The notes beneath the pieces were generated by a model. The model saw only the letters and a list, made by a program, of their open reading frames with translations. It was not told the DNA's origin and ran no database searches. From contig CALSLT010000001.1 in NCBI GenBank assembly GCA_943787265.1, forward strand, positions 124,001 to 188,000: DNA of 64,000 bases. The letters are read 5' to 3'. Origin of the DNA: an uncultured Planctomycetaceae bacterium (GTDB taxonomy: Bacteria; Planctomycetota; Planctomycetia; Planctomycetales; Planctomycetaceae). This document shows positions 7,940 through 17,791 of the stretch, one piece after another. Numbering within the stretch: the stretch's first letter is position 1; every line of letters begins with the position of its first letter. The translations under genes were made by a program, and so were the position numbers.

Positions 7940-10014
7940 CAATACTTGTATCGGAGAAGTGCCAACGCCGCCGCGTAGTACGCTGAAAATCCGAGCAACG
8001 TGCTGATCAGAGTAACGACGAAGGCTCTTACACCAGCGGCCTCTTCGAATCGAACGGTGATCCTTGAGAACGGCAACGCCACCGGAAAACCCACAAGAAA
8101 CACCCACTCGAACACAAGGCTCAGTCGTCGACAAAGGAGAAAGTACGTTAGAGCAACCGCCGCAAATCCGATAACGCGTCCCCAGTCCATGAGCTTCTCG
8201 GTTCGTCCCGCGCTGGCGTCGCGTTTCCATTTCAGCGAGCGGGCAAGGCCATCAAAGGCGACAAATACGCAAACCGGCCATGTGAAGAGGAACTCTCCGA
8301 TCCACTTGCTGAGAAACGTCGTCCCTAACGCACCGGCTATGAACGAGGATGCGAGAAACGTCAGCCGTCTCGCGGATCGTTTTCCAGACTGCCGAACAAA
8401 GAGCGTAGCGACAGTCGCGAGAACGATGGCTCCACCAAGAATCAGCAGCGACGCCAGGTACCAATCCCAGAGCCAGGCATCCGACGGTAGGTCGAATGCG
8501 TACTCCGGCTCGATCGATAACAAAGTCGCAGCCAGATCGTAGTACTCGCTTTGCGGCACATCGCTAACCGTTAAGACCGGCTGGTCGGTATCCAGATCAC
8601 GCGGCATGCCAACGTAGAGGCATACGGCTCGCGAATGATTGCGGATGTAGACTCTTCCCCGATGAAGAATGGGCGGCGTCCATACCAGTTCCCCGCCGAG
8701 CACCGTCGTCCTCGCGAGTTCTTCGAAACGTTCAGAGTTAACGCGGGCGAGAATCAGCTCGCCAGTTTCGTTAAGCATGAGCAGCTTGCCATCCGCGACG
8801 ACGATTCCACACTGCCCGATGAACGGCTCACCATCAACCGGCTTTTCAGAGTCTTCGCGAATCGGACGACCGGTGCCGATGGACCATTTCTCAATGCCTG
8901 TTTCAAACTCGACACACCGGAACTTTCCTCTTGATGGACGATGCACCTTCGACTGAGCTTCAAACAGGTCGAAGCCATAGAGGTACCCGTCAACCAGCAC
9001 GCTGGACGTCACGTCGTTTGAGAGAAATTTGTTTTTCCAGACGCTCCGCAACTCCGTCTCGTCTGAATCCTTGCCGGGAATCTCAAGTAATTGCGAACCT
9101 GATCGAAATGGGGCCGAAATCCAAAGATACGGCTCTTTGTAGATGGGCCATGCGGAGTGCTCGTCGTACCCGTTCGAAAGTTCGAGCCGCCACGCTTCTT
9201 GCCCCGTGTCTTCGCGCACGATGACCAGGGCGTTCTGCAGATAGCCGACAATCAACGTCTGCCCGTCGCGTTCTATTGGGAACGCTGGCGTGTAGCTGGC
9301 TGGATCGTCTCCTCTTTTCCAGACAAGACCACGGTCGCTCGACCGTAACGCGACAAGACTGGCTCCCGCGCCACCGACGGGCAGTATCACCAGTCGATCA
9401 ACAACTGTGGGCGAGCACGAATATCCAAATTCGATGCCCTTACCGCCAAACTCTTCGACGACGTTTCGTGACCAGACAAGTTCGCCGGTATCGGCTGTCA
9501 GACATCCGACCAGACCGCTCGGTCCAGCAAAGTAAACATGCTCGCCAGCAAGGGTCGGAGTCGAACGTGGTCCCGGATAAACCCCCGCGGCTTCGAACGG
9601 CCAGTCATACCTGTACGACCAGATCGTCTCCCCGGTGTCCGCGTCAAGGCACAGAACAACCTGTCCGGCCAGCGTTTGAGATTGAGTATAAACACGGCTC
9701 CGGCCCGACGAATCAGCAGGCCCGGCCACAAACGCCGAATAACCCTGGCCAAGTTCACGAGTCCATAAAACTGGCGGCCCCTCATCGGGCCACTCATCTG
9801 CCAATCCTGATTCAGTAGAATGGCCATCGAAAGTTACCCCTCGAACGAACGGCCATCCGCGATCGCCTTCGCGAGAATCGGCAGCGGCTTCAGACAGCCT
9901 TTCTGAAGCAGACTCGGCAGCATCTTGACCTGGCGAAACCTCGCAGTGCGTGAGTACGCTCACGACAAAACACAGGCTCGCTGACAATGGAGAGAACGGC
10001 CAGCGACGCCACAT
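7939..10014 (-). CDS. PQQ-like beta-propeller protein with C-terminal membrane domain
   Basis: This is a 691-residue exported protein. A signal peptide (WPFSPLSASLCFVVSVL) leads into a seven- to eight-bladed PQQ/BamB-like propeller. Its blades are visible as repeated W-G-x-D/L motifs (VVLCLDADTGETIWSY, GLVGCLTADTGELVWSR, ALVIVREDTGQEAWRLE, RCVEFETGIEKWSIG). From about residue 545 there are at least five hydrophobic segments (LASLLILGGAIVLATVATLF, LASSFIAGALGTTFLS, FAAVALTYFLL, WVFLVGFPVALPFS, AFVVTLISTLLGFSAYYAAAL). So a periplasmic propeller is tethered to a polytopic tail, which differs from the lipoprotein BamB. Function is unknown. GGAG lies 7 bases before the ATG at 10014; an upstream in-frame ATG was rejected. 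Confidence 0.78.
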   Translation of the reverse strand: MWRRWPFSPLSASLCFVVSVLTHCEVSPGQDAAESASERLSEAAADSREGDRGWPFVRGVTFDGHSTESGLADEWPDEGPPVLWTRELGQGYSAFVAGPADSSGRSRVYTQSQTLAGQVVLCLDADTGETIWSYRYDWPFEAAGVYPGPRSTPTLAGEHVYFAGPSGLVGCLTADTGELVWSRNVVEEFGGKGIEFGYSCSPTVVDRLVILPVGGAGASLVALRSSDRGLVWKRGDDPASYTPAFPIERDGQTLIVGYLQNALVIVREDTGQEAWRLELSNGYDEHSAWPIYKEPYLWISAPFRSGSQLLEIPGKDSDETELRSVWKNKFLSNDVTSSVLVDGYLYGFDLFEAQSKVHRPSRGKFRCVEFETGIEKWSIGTGRPIREDSEKPVDGEPFIGQCGIVVADGKLLMLNETGELILARVNSERFEELARTTVLGGELVWTPPILHRGRVYIRNHSRAVCLYVGMPRDLDTDQPVLTVSDVPQSEYYDLAATLLSIEPEYAFDLPSDAWLWDWYLASLLILGGAIVLATVATLFVRQSGKRSARRLTFLASSFIAGALGTTFLSKWIGEFLFTWPVCVFVAFDGLARSLKWKRDASAGRTEKLMDWGRVIGFAAVALTYFLLCRRLSLVFEWVFLVGFPVALPFSRITVRFEEAAGVRAFVVTLISTLLGFSAYYAAALALLRYKY

Positions 10015-10275
10015 ATTTTCGCTCCTGTCGAACGTCGGTGCAAAACTCAGAACGAAACTCAGTTCGGACTGACAACTGCCGGCCCCAATTTTCACAGTTG
10101 CGGACGTTCACAGGCACGATACTCGCCCCATGAACCGACATCAACGACCTGACGCTCTTCTTCGCCGTCCTGCTCATTCTTCGGAAACGCCGAAGAAATC
10201 ATGATGCCTGTAACGCATCGGCGTTAGCTGTTGTACGATCACCGGTTGTCGTCACATTTTCAGGGGGAGATTGAA

Positions 10276-11829
10276 ATGGCTCAAAACACTCGACGAACTT
10301 TTCTCAGCAACGTTGGGCGAGGCATGCTGGCAGGAAGCCTCGGAACGACTCTGGCTTCGGACCTTGGCCTTTCACCGTTGCGAGCCAGTGAGGAAGCAAA
10401 CGCCTCAACGCCAGACAACCTGGAACCGCTGATCTCGATGATGCAGGAAACGCCGCTGCCTCAACTGCAGAAGACGCTCGTTGGAAAAATCAACTCGGGT
10501 ACTGATCTCAAGTCGTTGATCGCGGCCGGCACTCTGGCCAACGCTCGAACATTCCGCGGCCATGATTACATCGGCTTTCACACGTTTATGGCACTGGCTC
10601 CGGCCCTGGACATGTCGGCACGTCTGCCAGCGGAATTAAAAGCTCTCCCAATCCTGAAAGTTCTGTATCGAAACACCGAACGAATTCATGCCTTCGGTGG
10701 TGCTCCCAGGACTTCGCCCACTCCACCGATCGTCAAGCCTGACCCAAATGCAAATGGATTGGCTCTGCAAGCGGCGACTCGCGCGGGTGATCAACGAAAA
10801 GCCGAGCAGATTCTCGCATCGATGCGTGGTCAACCTCGTGGTGAAATCTTCAATCACGTGCAGTATGCCGTTCACGATTCCACGAACGTCCATCGAGTCG
10901 TGCTTGCCTGGCGAGCGTGGCTGGCGGTTGACCTGGTCGGCGAGCAACACGCGCAGTCGTTGCTCAGTCAGTCTGTCCGCTTTTGCACGGACAGTTCCCA
11001 GTACCGACTGAAGAAGAATCAGCCGGATCCGAAGATGTGGACGACGCTGCCCGCAGTTCTCGATCAGTACAAACTGCTCGATAAAGCTCCGGGCACGCGA
11101 GAAGCCGACGACCAGTGGGTCGAAGATCTGGCATTCACGATTCTCACCGGCAATCCTGATTCAGCGACCGGCGCAGTCGCCCAGGCGTTGGCGGAAGGCT
11201 TTCAGCAGGACACAGTGGCTGAGGCAATCTCACTGGCCGCAAACCTCCAGCTTCTGCACGATCCTGGTCGAGCGAAAGCGTCCAGCGGTGACAAGGTAAT
11301 CGGCTCAGTGCATGGAGATTCGGTCGGCGTGCATGCATCCGATGCTGCCAACGCGTGGCGAAACATCGCCCGCGTGAGCAACCATCGAAACTCGGTCGTC
11401 AGCCTGTTGCTGGCCGCACACAATTCTGCAGGACTCCGAAGCAGAATGACGCGAGAACAATGGCCGTTGAAAGACGACCACGCCGAACGTCTCGCGTCGA
11501 AGAGCAAAGTCCTGGCGATGATCGACAACGCCGTTAGAAACAAAGATCAGGCACTTGCCGGAGCGGCCGTTAAGCGCTACCACGATCTCGGCGGACACTC
11601 GAAACCGGTGTTCGACCTGATGCTTGGATTCGCGACCAGTGAAGACGGCGCGTTGCACGCGGAAAAATTCTACCGCACCGTTACCGAAGAATTTGCAACG
11701 ACCCGGAAGTCGCTGCGTTGGAGACAGCTCGTCGGTCTGGCCCGTGTTTCAACCAGCGAGTACGGCAAAAAATCACCGGGCTATCACGAAGCGTGTGATC
11801 TGCTGAACGTTCAGAATCGCACAAGCTGA
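10276..11829 (+). CDS. Tat-exported protein of unknown function
   Basis: This 517-residue protein begins with a twin-arginine signal (NTRRTFLSNVGRGMLAGSLG), so it is probably folded, perhaps with a cofactor, before export. The rest is helical and I do not recognise a family. Histidine-containing stretches stand out (GHDYIGFHTF, HVQYAVHDSTNVHR, SVHGDSVGVHASD) and could be metal or cofactor ligands; that is speculation. The start at 10276 follows a strong AGGGGGAG site. It is divergent from the propeller gene and convergent with the ceramidase-like gene, with only 16 bases between the two stops. Confidence 0.7.
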   Translation: MAQNTRRTFLSNVGRGMLAGSLGTTLASDLGLSPLRASEEANASTPDNLEPLISMMQETPLPQLQKTLVGKINSGTDLKSLIAAGTLANARTFRGHDYIGFHTFMALAPALDMSARLPAELKALPILKVLYRNTERIHAFGGAPRTSPTPPIVKPDPNANGLALQAATRAGDQRKAEQILASMRGQPRGEIFNHVQYAVHDSTNVHRVVLAWRAWLAVDLVGEQHAQSLLSQSVRFCTDSSQYRLKKNQPDPKMWTTLPAVLDQYKLLDKAPGTREADDQWVEDLAFTILTGNPDSATGAVAQALAEGFQQDTVAEAISLAANLQLLHDPGRAKASSGDKVIGSVHGDSVGVHASDAANAWRNIARVSNHRNSVVSLLLAAHNSAGLRSRMTREQWPLKDDHAERLASKSKVLAMIDNAVRNKDQALAGAAVKRYHDLGGHSKPVFDLMLGFATSEDGALHAEKFYRTVTEEFATTRKSLRWRQLVGLARVSTSEYGKKSPGYHEACDLLNVQNRTS

Positions 11830-11845
11830 AATGGTGATTCACCAA

Positions 11846-14767
11846 TTACTCCGTCGGTGAGGCGCCGCTGAGCCGACGGAGTTTCTGAAATCGTTCACCG
11901 CCGACTTCTGCCAGGTAGATGCTGCCCTCGGCATCGATGGCCAGCATGTGGGGCAGTTCAAACTGGCCGGGCGCGTGACCTTTGTTGCCCAGCCGCTGAA
12001 TCACCTGTCCGGAATCGTTGAGCCGCAGAAGCTGGTTGGCTCGGCCATCGGCGATGAAAACCCGCTGAGAAGAATCCAGGGCAATTCCGAACGGCGCGAA
12101 CCCCGGCCAGATTTCCAGCAACTGCCCATCCAGATCAAACACCTGGATCCGATCGTTTTCCCGGTCGCCGAGCAGGACTCGCAGCTTTGCATCGATCACG
12201 ATCGAATGCGGCAGGTCGAACTCACCAGCCCCCGTGCCCGGCGTCCCCCATTGTGAGATGAATTTTCCATCACGGCTGAATTTCATGACGCGGCTGTTGC
12301 CGTAGCCATCGGAGACGTAGACGTCTCCGTTCGGGCCGAACGCGATGTCTGTCGGCATGTCAAATTGGTCGATTCCGTCGCCCGGCCGATCAACAGTACC
12401 GAGTGCCAGGAGCAGTTTTCCGGCTGGGTTGAATTTGAAAACCGTGTGATGCACGGTGTCGGTTACCCAGAGATTGTCGTCATCGTCGACCCTCATTCCA
12501 TGAGCCTTCCCGATCAGGTCATCGCCCCAGGACCGCAGAAACGTGCCGGAAGCATCGAAGGCCAGAATCGGATCTGCTCCGCGGTGAAAGAGGTAGAGTT
12601 CGCCGGTGCTGCTGAGGGCCGCTGCGGAGCACACTCCCAGCTTGATACGGCTGGGAATCTTCAGGAAGTTGGGAACCGTCTCATAGCCGGCGGCGGCGAG
12701 TGATTTCACCGCCTGCTGACTCGAACTGCGTTTCGAAAATGTAACGCGACCGAATGTGTCCGGAGCGTGGAAGGCGGGAGTTGCCGTCGTTCCGGGAGAC
12801 CACTGGCTGTGTTGCGGGTTGGTCTCGCCGCCGAGGCGGTTCAGATTCAGATGCCAGATATCTCCGTCGTTGGGATGTGGCCGTCCCGTGACCTTTGCGA
12901 AGTTCGCAAATGGGATCGCGACTTCCAGCACCCAGCCGCGGTCTTTATCAGAGTCGTCGTTGAGAGTCCCGTTGACCGCTGTCGCGATCCTGACTCCGTG
13001 CGAATTCCAGTTCGGAGCTTTCTTACCGGGGCCATCCGGGTGATGCCGATCGAGGATCGCACGATTTACGTTCATCTCAATGTTGAAATAGTCGAATGGC
13101 CGATCGGGATTCGGTGAAGTGAAAAGTTCAACACAGTCGTCTTTGTAGACCGGACTGTCATGCTCAGTATTCACCGCCGAAATGTGAGCATCCTGGCAGT
13201 CGTAAGAAACGTAAAGAAACTCGTCGTCCCAGAGCAGCCTGGCCATCGTCTGTTCCTTCTTCCCCGCTTCCCACCAGGGAAAATGAAAGTCGCCGAACGA
13301 GGCCGCGTTGCGCCAGGCCAGTTCGTCCAGCTTCCCGTCGATCGTGATTTTAGAATCCGTACGGTGAGCCGTGTACCGCGGCAGGGCGTTGTGGCTATTT
13401 GTCGATGCCGCGTTTAACACGTTTTTAATCGACGAGAGAAACAACTTCTCACACGGACCGGCGAAGGAGTACGTCTGCTCGTAGCCGCCTCGGTCGGTAA
13501 AGATCCGATCGCCGCCGATGTAGCCCATCCCGCAGTCACCGTACCCTGCGACACAGACGAAACTGTCTGGCCGAATTTTCTGAGCAGCCAGTTGGAACTG
13601 CACGAACGGCTCGCCGGGCAAATGCAACATCTGCACTGATCCGATCGACAGGCAACGGAGTTCGACCGGCCGCATCGCACGCGCACGCTCGATCCAGGCC
13701 AACGCGATCGCAGCCTTGCGTGTCTGAGCCTCGCTTGCCTTCGGATCACGCAGAGTCCGCCGGCTCGTCGATTCAGAGAATGCGTTGTCGGTGCGGAATG
13801 GAAATCGAACCGGCTCGACTGCCCATCGCATCGGCTCGACCGATTGATACTTGAGACTCGCAATGCTTTGCTCGATGCCGGCCTGCAGCCTTGCCGTCAG
13901 CTCTGTTCGAGCTTTTCGCGAACCGTCGTTGTACTTCCCGTAGGCGACGTCGCCGCCGCAGCCTGTGACGTATAACTGAAACGCTCCGCCGGCTTTCTCT
14001 ATCCGATCCCGGATAATGCCTGGCACGTCGTAAGTCGCACGCGCGTCTCCATAAAAGCTTTGCGGATGCGACGCGTAGTAATGCAACTGAGCGATAGTGC
14101 CGTCTGAACCTTGAAACGAAACAGTGCGGACCCAAGGATCAATAAGACCTTCTTCGAGCTCGCGCGATGCTGGAGAGTTTTTCGTGTTACTGCCGCGTTG
14201 TTTGATGGAGCCGTCAGCTAGTTCGAGCCGACGGTTCGAGGCAACTCGGTCGACCTTCGCTTTGCCGATACCAATACTCTTGACGGTCTGCCAGTTGTTC
14301 TGAGCCTTTTGAACGGCGGCGGCAATCTTCTTCGAAACGTCAATAAGATATTCAGCAGAAGCGATCCGTCGCGGATCGGTTTCGTCCAATTGCAATCGCT
14401 GAGCGGCGGTCGACATCGCGGGCGCGGTGTGCTGATGAAGAGACTGTAACGCGACATTTGATGCCGGCACGCCAGCCGCTTTGCCAATCGCTTCTCGCAG
14501 AAAGTCGTACGATTCGTTGTGGACTTCCATCCAATCGAGCGTGCAGATGACGCATGACACTCCGGAATCCCGCAGAAGAATTCCTCGTACCAGTAACGGA
14601 TGCTCTGCCGTTTTCAGAACTGGAATAAATCCCAAACCAACCGGCTGTCCGAGCGGCGGTGTGATGTCTACCGAAAACGTTGCCACTCGGAGACCGTCAT
14701 CAGCCAAAGACGACGTGGGAATGCGAAGGAAGCTGACAGCAATCAATCCGACAATCACATATCTCAT
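11846..14767 (-). CDS. Neutral/alkaline ceramidase-like, CBM9-like and NHL-propeller fusion protein
   Basis: This is a 973-residue exported protein with signal peptide VIVGLIAVSFLRIPTSSLAD. Residues about 25-440 resemble the neutral/alkaline non-lysosomal ceramidase N-terminal domain (FSVDITPPLGQPVGLGF, LQSLHQHTAPAMS, YASHPQSFYGDAR, VTGCGGDVAYGKY). About 455-665 is a family-9 carbohydrate-binding-like module (KITIDGKLDELAWRNA, LWDDEFLYVSYDCQD, WVLEVAIPFANFAKVTG). About 690-970 is a six-bladed NHL propeller (GPNGDVYVSDGYGNSRVMKF and repeats). It probably hydrolyses an amide or ester in a lipid or glycoconjugate; activity is not proven. It is convergent with the Tat protein. Confidence 0.82.
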   Translation of the reverse strand: MRYVIVGLIAVSFLRIPTSSLADDGLRVATFSVDITPPLGQPVGLGFIPVLKTAEHPLLVRGILLRDSGVSCVICTLDWMEVHNESYDFLREAIGKAAGVPASNVALQSLHQHTAPAMSTAAQRLQLDETDPRRIASAEYLIDVSKKIAAAVQKAQNNWQTVKSIGIGKAKVDRVASNRRLELADGSIKQRGSNTKNSPASRELEEGLIDPWVRTVSFQGSDGTIAQLHYYASHPQSFYGDARATYDVPGIIRDRIEKAGGAFQLYVTGCGGDVAYGKYNDGSRKARTELTARLQAGIEQSIASLKYQSVEPMRWAVEPVRFPFRTDNAFSESTSRRTLRDPKASEAQTRKAAIALAWIERARAMRPVELRCLSIGSVQMLHLPGEPFVQFQLAAQKIRPDSFVCVAGYGDCGMGYIGGDRIFTDRGGYEQTYSFAGPCEKLFLSSIKNVLNAASTNSHNALPRYTAHRTDSKITIDGKLDELAWRNAASFGDFHFPWWEAGKKEQTMARLLWDDEFLYVSYDCQDAHISAVNTEHDSPVYKDDCVELFTSPNPDRPFDYFNIEMNVNRAILDRHHPDGPGKKAPNWNSHGVRIATAVNGTLNDDSDKDRGWVLEVAIPFANFAKVTGRPHPNDGDIWHLNLNRLGGETNPQHSQWSPGTTATPAFHAPDTFGRVTFSKRSSSQQAVKSLAAAGYETVPNFLKIPSRIKLGVCSAAALSSTGELYLFHRGADPILAFDASGTFLRSWGDDLIGKAHGMRVDDDDNLWVTDTVHHTVFKFNPAGKLLLALGTVDRPGDGIDQFDMPTDIAFGPNGDVYVSDGYGNSRVMKFSRDGKFISQWGTPGTGAGEFDLPHSIVIDAKLRVLLGDRENDRIQVFDLDGQLLEIWPGFAPFGIALDSSQRVFIADGRANQLLRLNDSGQVIQRLGNKGHAPGQFELPHMLAIDAEGSIYLAEVGGERFQKLRRLSGASPTE

Positions 14768-14929
14768 GGCAACAAGTTCCTGAATCCTGCGAATGAAGCG
14801 GTGAGCTCAGTCGGAGAATGTAAGGAATCTATGCGGCAATCGCTGCTCTGGCCCGCAAGCCGTCACACAAAGGGGCGAGGGGCCTAACGTAATGGCCAGT
14901 CTTATCGGCTTCCGGGCGAAGCGGCTCGG

Positions 14930-16303
14930 TTAAATCAGCTCGCTGATCACAGCACCGTGATCGATCGCGGGGATCGGGCGGCCGGCGTGGTTGTTGAAGT
15001 TCAGGTTCGGATCAACTCCCAGCACTTTGAACACGGTATGGTGCAGGTCACCCGGTCGGAGCGGTCGGTCCTGTGGAACTTCACCCAGACGGTTGCTGGA
15101 GCCAACGACCTGTCCGCCTTTTACACCACCGCCGCCGATCAACACGGACAGCACATTGCCCCAATGATCGCGGCCGGGCGTGCCCTTACTGAGCGGTGGG
15201 CCACCGTTTCCGCCGTTATTCATTTTCGGACTGCGGCCGAACTCGCCCATCACCATGACGAGAGTTCGGTCGAGCATTCCACGATTCTCAAGGTCTTCGA
15301 ACAGCGAACTTACAGCCATGTCGACTCGCGGAAGATGACGACTCATCGTGCCTTCGTGATTCCAATGGCTGTCCCAACCGCCGAAGTGGCACGTCACGAA
15401 CGTCGACCCGGCTTCGACCAGACGCCGTGCGAGCAGCGTACTTTGTCCCCAAGTATTGCGGCCGTAACGGTCTCGCAGCCGTGGGTCTTCTGTCGAAATG
15501 TCAAACGCCTGACGAGCGCGAGATCCGGCAACCAGCTCAAAGGCTTGTCGTTCGAATCGGTCCATGGCGTCGATCATTCCCGACTGATCCGCTTCGCGAC
15601 GAAGAGTATCGATTCCCTGCAACAGACTACGACGATCGTCCAGTCGATTGATCGTCATGTCTTTGGCGAGGTTCAGATTCTGAACTTTGTACGCTGTCGA
15701 GTTTGGATCGCTTCCGACATTAAAGGGATCGTATTGCCGACCGACATAGTTCGCGCCGAAGTAGCCGGGTCGAAGGCCGATACTCATGGCATAGGGAATT
15801 CCGACGTTCGCCGGCATGCCCGGATGACGCGATCCCGTGACGCGTGTCGCGATGCTGCCAAAGAACGGGTACTTGCCATCGTTGCTTCCCGCGACGAGGC
15901 CATCGTGCCCGGTCAGCATCCAGTGTCCGCCGTGGAAGTGCCCGCCCGAGTTGTGATGCATCGACCGAAGCAGCGAGAAGCGATCGGCCAGCTGAGCCTG
16001 CCTGGGGAACAGCTCGCTGATGTCCATGCCGGGAACGTTGGTGCCGATCGGCTGCCACAGACCTGCGTACTCAGCGGGAGCGTCCGGTTTTGGATCGTAC
16101 GTGTCATGCTGACTCGGCCCGCCGTCGAGCCAGATCAGGATTACCGAAGTGTCCTTCCGATCGGCTGCGGCAGTTGCCTCCTTCGCACGCAACAGGTCCG
16201 CCGCTCCCAGACTCCCCAGTCCTGCCATGCCGACCTGAAGAAAGCTGCGGCGGCTGTGTCCGTCACAGTATGGCGACGTTTTTCCCGCGTTAATTCGGAA
16301 CAT
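14930..16303 (-). CDS. DUF1501 domain-containing protein, Tat-exported
   Basis: This is a 457-residue member of the planctomycete-enriched DUF1501 family, related to the alkaline phosphatase/sulfatase superfamily fold. It has a twin-arginine signal (SRRSFLQVGMAGLGSLGAAD) and the family core: VILIWLDGGPSQHDTYDPKP, SLLRSMHHNSGGHFHGGHWM, TLVMVMGEFGRSPKMN, GRDHWGNVLSVLIGGGGVKG and PLRPGDLHHTVFKVLG. The conserved Asp/His/Glu positions suggest a metallohydrolase, but no activity is established. Unlike the copy at 25.3 kb, it has no DUF1549/DUF1553 partner next to it. A TTG two codons upstream is an alternative start. Confidence 0.9.
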   Translation of the reverse strand: MFRINAGKTSPYCDGHSRRSFLQVGMAGLGSLGAADLLRAKEATAAADRKDTSVILIWLDGGPSQHDTYDPKPDAPAEYAGLWQPIGTNVPGMDISELFPRQAQLADRFSLLRSMHHNSGGHFHGGHWMLTGHDGLVAGSNDGKYPFFGSIATRVTGSRHPGMPANVGIPYAMSIGLRPGYFGANYVGRQYDPFNVGSDPNSTAYKVQNLNLAKDMTINRLDDRRSLLQGIDTLRREADQSGMIDAMDRFERQAFELVAGSRARQAFDISTEDPRLRDRYGRNTWGQSTLLARRLVEAGSTFVTCHFGGWDSHWNHEGTMSRHLPRVDMAVSSLFEDLENRGMLDRTLVMVMGEFGRSPKMNNGGNGGPPLSKGTPGRDHWGNVLSVLIGGGGVKGGQVVGSSNRLGEVPQDRPLRPGDLHHTVFKVLGVDPNLNFNNHAGRPIPAIDHGAVISELI

Positions 16304-16587
16304 GTTCAAACTCGCGTCGACAGGTGGGAGTAGGTGGTGGGAGGCCAGATCGGGTGGCCGTGCTTATCAACATTGAAGACCCGACATGATACGGATCGAA
16401 GAATCGGCAGATCAATGTCGAAGGAACTTTCGCCAGACAAACTCGTGAGGACTTGGTAGAGGCATCTATTCTCGTCGGCAGTTGGTACTCCTCGGCGACA
16501 GCGAATGTGCCACCTTGGAAATGTCGATCGAAGGGTTCAGAATCTCTGCCAGCGAACGTTTGCCAATCCGACCAGAGGAAGTTTCAA

Positions 16588-17640
16588 ATGCCCGAGGGAA
16601 TCAAAGTTGCATTGCTGACACACGCTGGCGGCGCTCACGTCAGTGCGTATCTCGCCGCGTTGGCCGCGACGGATCAGTGCACTTCGGTCGTGCTCGGCGA
16701 TCCAGACGGACACTTCGAAGCCGATGCCAAACGCGTGTTGAAAGACAAATTTGCCAGGTCATACCGAAACGTTTCCGAACTGCTGAAAGTCGAGCAGCCC
16801 CAATTGGCACTGGTCACGATGGAAGCCGCGATCGCTCCGCCCGTTATCGCCGCCGCGTTGGAAGCAGGCTGCCACGTCTTCGCGGAAAAGCCGTCGTGTG
16901 TGCGTGCTGCGGATTTCGCTCCTCTGGCAACAATCGCTGACCAGAAACATCGCTTCCTGATGCTGGCACTGGCCAATCGACTGAATCCCGAAGTGCTCGC
17001 CGCAAAACGGCTCATCGAAACCGGGCGACTTGGAAAACTCTACGGCCTGGAAATGCACCTCGTTGCCGATCAGACGCGGCTGAAGCAGAAGAGCTATCAC
17101 CAGAAATGGTTCGCTCAGAAAGATCGAGCCGGCGGCGGACACTTAATGTGGCTGGGCATTCATTGGCTGGACCTTGCCATGCATGTCACCGGGTCGAGCA
17201 TTGACTCTGTGGCGGGCTTCATCGCGAACGTGGGCGGGCAACCGATCGACGTTGAAGACTCAGCCGCGGCCTCGCTGAAATTCGACAACGGAATGCTCGG
17301 AACAATCACGTCCGGCTACTATCTCGACCGAGGCTACCATTCGCACATCAAAGTCTGGGGTTCTTCCGGCTGGCTGCACCTGGAATCGATGAAGGACGAA
17401 CCGCTGACGTGGTACTCGACGAATGGCGACAAGCCAGGACAGGTTCAGACATGGAGTGGTTCGAAGCAGCCGCGAGGCTACACCCCGTTCGTTCAGGCTG
17501 CGGTCAAAGCGTGTGCCGAAATGTCCGACCCACCAGTCAGCGCTGCCCACAGTCTGCGAGCGTTGAAGACGGTCTTCGCAATTTATTCATCGGCAGAGTC
17601 CGGCCGAACGGTCGTGGTTGACGATCAAACAGTCGGTTGA
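16588..17640 (+). CDS. Gfo/Idh/MocA family oxidoreductase
   Basis: This is a 350-residue cytoplasmic NAD(P)-dependent dehydrogenase. The N-terminal Rossmann half covers residues 1-125, with VALLTHAGGAHVSAYLAAL replacing the usual GxGxxG dinucleotide loop, so cofactor binding may be altered. The signature EKPSCVRAADF holds the family EKP motif, and the C-terminal alpha/beta half has GGGHLMWLGIHWLDLAMHV with the conserved His pair. Such enzymes oxidise or epimerise sugars, inositols and their derivatives. The frame is open 45 codons further up; the ATG at 16588 was chosen for its AGAGGAAG site and because homology begins there. It is divergent from the DUF1501 gene to the left. Confidence 0.86.
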   Translation: MPEGIKVALLTHAGGAHVSAYLAALAATDQCTSVVLGDPDGHFEADAKRVLKDKFARSYRNVSELLKVEQPQLALVTMEAAIAPPVIAAALEAGCHVFAEKPSCVRAADFAPLATIADQKHRFLMLALANRLNPEVLAAKRLIETGRLGKLYGLEMHLVADQTRLKQKSYHQKWFAQKDRAGGGHLMWLGIHWLDLAMHVTGSSIDSVAGFIANVGGQPIDVEDSAAASLKFDNGMLGTITSGYYLDRGYHSHIKVWGSSGWLHLESMKDEPLTWYSTNGDKPGQVQTWSGSKQPRGYTPFVQAAVKACAEMSDPPVSAAHSLRALKTVFAIYSSAESGRTVVVDDQTVG

Positions 17641-17680
17641 CCGCGTGCGGCAACCAGCTTCGGCATAGAAAGAGAACAGC

Positions 17681-17703
17681 TTGTTGAGCACAATGCTCGA
17701 CAA
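17681..17703 (+). other. 10-bp hairpin downstream of the oxidoreductase gene
   Basis: TTGTTGAGCA and TGCTCGACAA pair over 10 bp (one G.T) around a CAA loop, 40 bases after the Gfo/Idh/MocA stop. No T-run follows, so it is not a clean intrinsic terminator; it may stabilise the mRNA 3' end. Confidence 0.35.
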
Positions 17704-17791
17704 TGTCTGCAGCACGAAATGCGACGACCCGAACGAGCTAACCACGTGAGTTGATCGTCGGTAATCACTCAGGAAATCAGGAACGCAAGAC

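Noticed and set aside
14957..16333. A 458-codon plus-strand open frame opposite the DUF1501 gene
   Set aside because: It is antisense to a clear DUF1501 protein, has no recognisable domain and an unnatural composition; a shadow of the codon bias of the real gene.
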